Of a DNA stretch of 64,000 nucleotides, positions 62,070 through 64,000 are shown piece by piece. The notes beneath the pieces were generated by a model. That model was given only the letters and a program-made list of their open reading frames with translations, made no database searches and was not told the DNA's origin. The first letter of the stretch is position 1. Every line of letters begins with the position of its first letter. Origin of the DNA: Acidimicrobiales bacterium (GTDB lineage Bacteria; Actinomycetota; Acidimicrobiia; Acidimicrobiales; SZUA-35); assembly GCA_020630195.1 (NCBI GenBank), contig JAHDBV010000005.1, forward strand, positions 1 through 64,000, given 5' to 3'. Both the position numbers and the translations under genes were made by a program.

Positions 62070-63191
62070 GTGGCCCCGTTCGTCCTCCCGCCGTACCCCT
62101 ACGACCGCCTCGATCCGATCAAGGCCATCGCCGCCGCCCACGACGGCGGCATCGTCGACCTGTCGATCGGCACGCCCGGCGACCCGCCGCCCGCGTCGGT
62201 GGTGGCGGCCATGGCCGAGGTGACCGCCGACGCTCAGGGGTATCCGCCGTCGATCGGCACACCGGCCTATCGGGAGGCCGGCGCCGCCTGGCTGAACCAG
62301 CTCGTCGGCCTCGACCTCGGGGCGGGCGACGTCCGGGCGACGATCGGCTCGAAGGAGTTCGTCGCGGGCCTGCCCGCCTGGTTGCATCTCCGCCGACCCG
62401 ACCGGGACACCGTCCTGTTCCCGGCGATCAGCTACCCCAGCTACGCGATGGGGGCCGAGCTCGCCGGGCTCCGGGCCGTCGCCGTGCCGGTCGACGCCGA
62501 CTGGCGCATCGATCTGTCGGCCATCGATCCCGACGACGCGGCCCGGGCGCTGTGTCTCTGGGTCTGTTCGCCGGGCAATCCGGCCGGTGCCCTCGACGAT
62601 CTCGGCGCGGCCGCGGCGTGGGGACGGTCGAACGACGTGCCCGTCTTCTCCGACGAGTGCTACATCGAGTTCACCTGGAGCGGCCCACCCCGGTCGATCC
62701 TCGAACACGGCCTCGACGGGGTGGTCGCCGTGCACTCGTTGTCGAAGCGGTCGAATCTCGCCGGGGGGCGTGCCGGGCTCTACGCCGGCGACGCGGATCT
62801 CCTGCACTTCATCTCCGAGGTCCGCAAACACGCCGGTTTCATGCCGCCCGGGCCGACCCAGCGGGCCGCCGTGGCCGCCTTCGGCGATTCGGCGCACGTT
62901 GCCGCCCAACGGGCGATCTACGAGGAGCGGCTGCGCCTCGGGCGCCGGCTGCTCATGGCCGCCGGTGCCGACGGCTGCGCCCTGCCGGAGGGCGGCTTCT
63001 ACCTCTGGGCCGCCGCGCCCGACGGAGACGCCTGGGCCTTCGCCGAGATGCTGGCCGAGCGAGCCGGGGTGCTCGTGAGCCCCGGGGAGTTCTACGGCCC
63101 GCAGGGTGCCGGCCACGTCCGGGCGGCGCTCGTGCGTGACACCGAGCGGCTCCACCTCGCGGCGAGCCGGCTCGGCGTCACACTCGACTGA
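62070..63191 (+). CDS. dapC: succinyldiaminopimelate aminotransferase DapC-like
   Basis: The 373-residue class-I/II aminotransferase has IVDLSIGTPGDPPPASV, GYPPSIGTPAYREA, ATIGSKEFV and CSPGNPAG. Further motifs are SDECYIEFTW and the PLP Lys in VHSLSKRSNLAGGRAGLY. This pattern matches the actinobacterial DapC branch. It supplies the amino group to the succinylated DAP intermediate. It lies next to dapF and hflX but has its own leaderless promoter. Confidence 0.86.
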   Translation: MAPFVLPPYPYDRLDPIKAIAAAHDGGIVDLSIGTPGDPPPASVVAAMAEVTADAQGYPPSIGTPAYREAGAAWLNQLVGLDLGAGDVRATIGSKEFVAGLPAWLHLRRPDRDTVLFPAISYPSYAMGAELAGLRAVAVPVDADWRIDLSAIDPDDAARALCLWVCSPGNPAGALDDLGAAAAWGRSNDVPVFSDECYIEFTWSGPPRSILEHGLDGVVAVHSLSKRSNLAGGRAGLYAGDADLLHFISEVRKHAGFMPPGPTQRAAVAAFGDSAHVAAQRAIYEERLRLGRRLLMAAGADGCALPEGGFYLWAAAPDGDAWAFAEMLAERAGVLVSPGEFYGPQGAGHVRAALVRDTERLHLAASRLGVTLD

Positions 63192-64000
63192 TCAGGAACC
63201 GCGCAACGGGCCGGCCGGCGCCACCCGCGGTGTGCCTCCGCCGCCCGGCGTCGCCAACGTGTTGTTGGTGACCACCCGCAGGTGCGGCCGGATCGAGCGC
63301 AGCTCGTCGCGGATGTCGCGGAGTTTGTCGGCGTCGACTCCCGGCTCGGCGTAGATCGCCTCGCCCCCGGCGAGGTCGACGACGTAGGCGCCGTAGTCCT
63401 GCATCGCCCGGACCACCGCCTCCGTGGCGGGTGACAGGCCGAGTGCGGCCACGTCGACGTCACGGTCGACGACCACCAGGGTCCCGTAGGGCAGGGGGCC
63501 GCTGAACCCGCTCGTCGACCCGGGGTGCCCCCACGAGGGCCACAGGAACGGTTCGGCCAGGTAGCGACGGTCGGCGGCGAGGGCGATCGCATGGGGGATC
63601 TCGAGCTGGTCGAGCTCGTGGATCCGGATCAGGCCGCCGATCGCGCTCGCCCAGGCGGCCCGGGTGCCGTTCTCGAACCCGCTGCCACGGAGATCGACCA
63701 GCGTGCCGAAGCCGGCCCGCCAGCCGTCGCCGTCCCGGCGCACGAGCCACAGATCCCAGGCCGTGTCGCCGTCGGTCGTGATGATGTTGACGTTGCCGTC
63801 GCCCGCGGGATCGGGGACCGCGCCGTTCGGCCAGCGGATCGTGATCGTGCGGGGGCCGGTGGGGGAGTCGTCGAGCCGGACACGCACGAACGGGCTCGAC
63901 GTGGTGGCGGTGTAGATCGGCTGGCTGAACTCCTCGGCGTTCGTCCACAGCACGAAGCGGTCGTCCTGGATCGCCACGGTCCGGGCGTCGGTGGTCGACG
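63192..64000 (-). CDS. hypothetical protein, 5' end outside window
   Basis: The frame is open to the window end, so the start is not seen; a GTG at 63975-63977 is only internal. The visible 269 residues are soluble with no membrane segment. They include FVLWTNAEEFSQPIYTAT, VNIITTDGDTAWDLWLVRRD, GFGTLVDLRGSGFENGTR and a region about calendar-like loops (LLPYGTL-like). I do not recognise a family. The stop codons of this gene and dapC abut as TGATCA. Confidence 0.6.
   Translation of the reverse strand, partial: STTDARTVAIQDDRFVLWTNAEEFSQPIYTATTSSPFVRVRLDDSPTGPRTITIRWPNGAVPDPAGDGNVNIITTDGDTAWDLWLVRRDGDGWRAGFGTLVDLRGSGFENGTRAAWASAIGGLIRIHELDQLEIPHAIALAADRRYLAEPFLWPSWGHPGSTSGFSGPLPYGTLVVVDRDVDVAALGLSPATEAVVRAMQDYGAYVVDLAGGEAIYAEPGVDADKLRDIRDELRSIRPHLRVVTNNTLATPGGGGTPRVAPAGPLRGS

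Overview
The window is 64 kb of very GC-rich DNA (visibly around 70 percent) from a free-living actinomycete. Gene content and protein flavour suggest class Acidimicrobiia (Ilumatobacter-like). That placement is inferred, because no rRNA gene is present. Coding density is high, genes overlap by ATGA, GTGA or TGATG junctions, GTG starts are common, and no tRNA, rRNA, insertion sequence, prophage or CRISPR array was seen.

The order of housekeeping genes follows a familiar actinobacterial backbone: pnp (1), dapB (849), dapA-rnj-ftsK (10.2-15.7 kb), rimO-pgsA (31.4-33.3 kb), cinA (35.5 kb), recA (37.3 kb), miaB (50.8 kb) and miaA-dapF-hflX-dapC (58.9-63.2 kb). Between these anchors sit blocks of less conserved genes. 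recX, which often follows recA, is not beside it here.

Region by region. 0-9.5 kb: end of pnp, dapB, small hypotheticals, a flavin oxidoreductase, a drug-type ABC exporter, a phytanoyl-CoA dioxygenase-like oxygenase, an aldo/keto reductase, a VTT-type membrane protein and SURF1. 9.5-15.7 kb: a winged-helix-like protein, dapA, RNase J and FtsK. 15.8-20.5 kb: a cation antiporter, a glyoxalase-like protein, a secreted propeller/Fn3-like protein and a lipoprotein. 20.5-23 kb: a SHOCT protein with an OmpR-type two-component pair. 23-26.3 kb: a MerR regulator fused to a sliding-clamp-like domain, an SMP-30 lactonase and a beta-lactamase-fold lipoprotein. 26.4-31.4 kb: an operon with a membrane protein, a lipoprotein that reads as a divergent cholesterol-dependent-cytolysin core, a receiver-only regulator, a histidine kinase and a LuxR-type regulator. 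38.5-45 kb: a CBS-less IMPDH/GMPR enzyme, a HAD-VOC fusion, and a tightly coupled oxidative pentose phosphate operon gnd-zwf-ROK-pgl behind a structured leader. 45-50.8 kb: membrane proteins, a His-rich lipoprotein, a sulfatase and a membrane-anchored EEP phosphatase. 52-58.9 kb: a PEP-mutase-family enzyme, a 31-residue membrane peptide, YceI, GNAT, LysR, inositol-phosphate synthase and an APH-like protein.

Functionally, lysine/diaminopimelate synthesis is spread over two clusters (dapB, dapA and dapF, dapC). tRNA modification (miaB, miaA), ribosomal modification (rimO) and SOS/recombination (recA with a LexA box) form the core. Many genes start 5-9 nt after a TA-N3-T hexamer, so leaderless transcription appears to be the rule here, and I used this motif to choose several starts. 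The most notable items are the cytolysin-like operon, the MerR/beta-clamp fusion with a MerR-type promoter, the structured gnd leader and a DapF with Ser in place of its first catalytic Cys.
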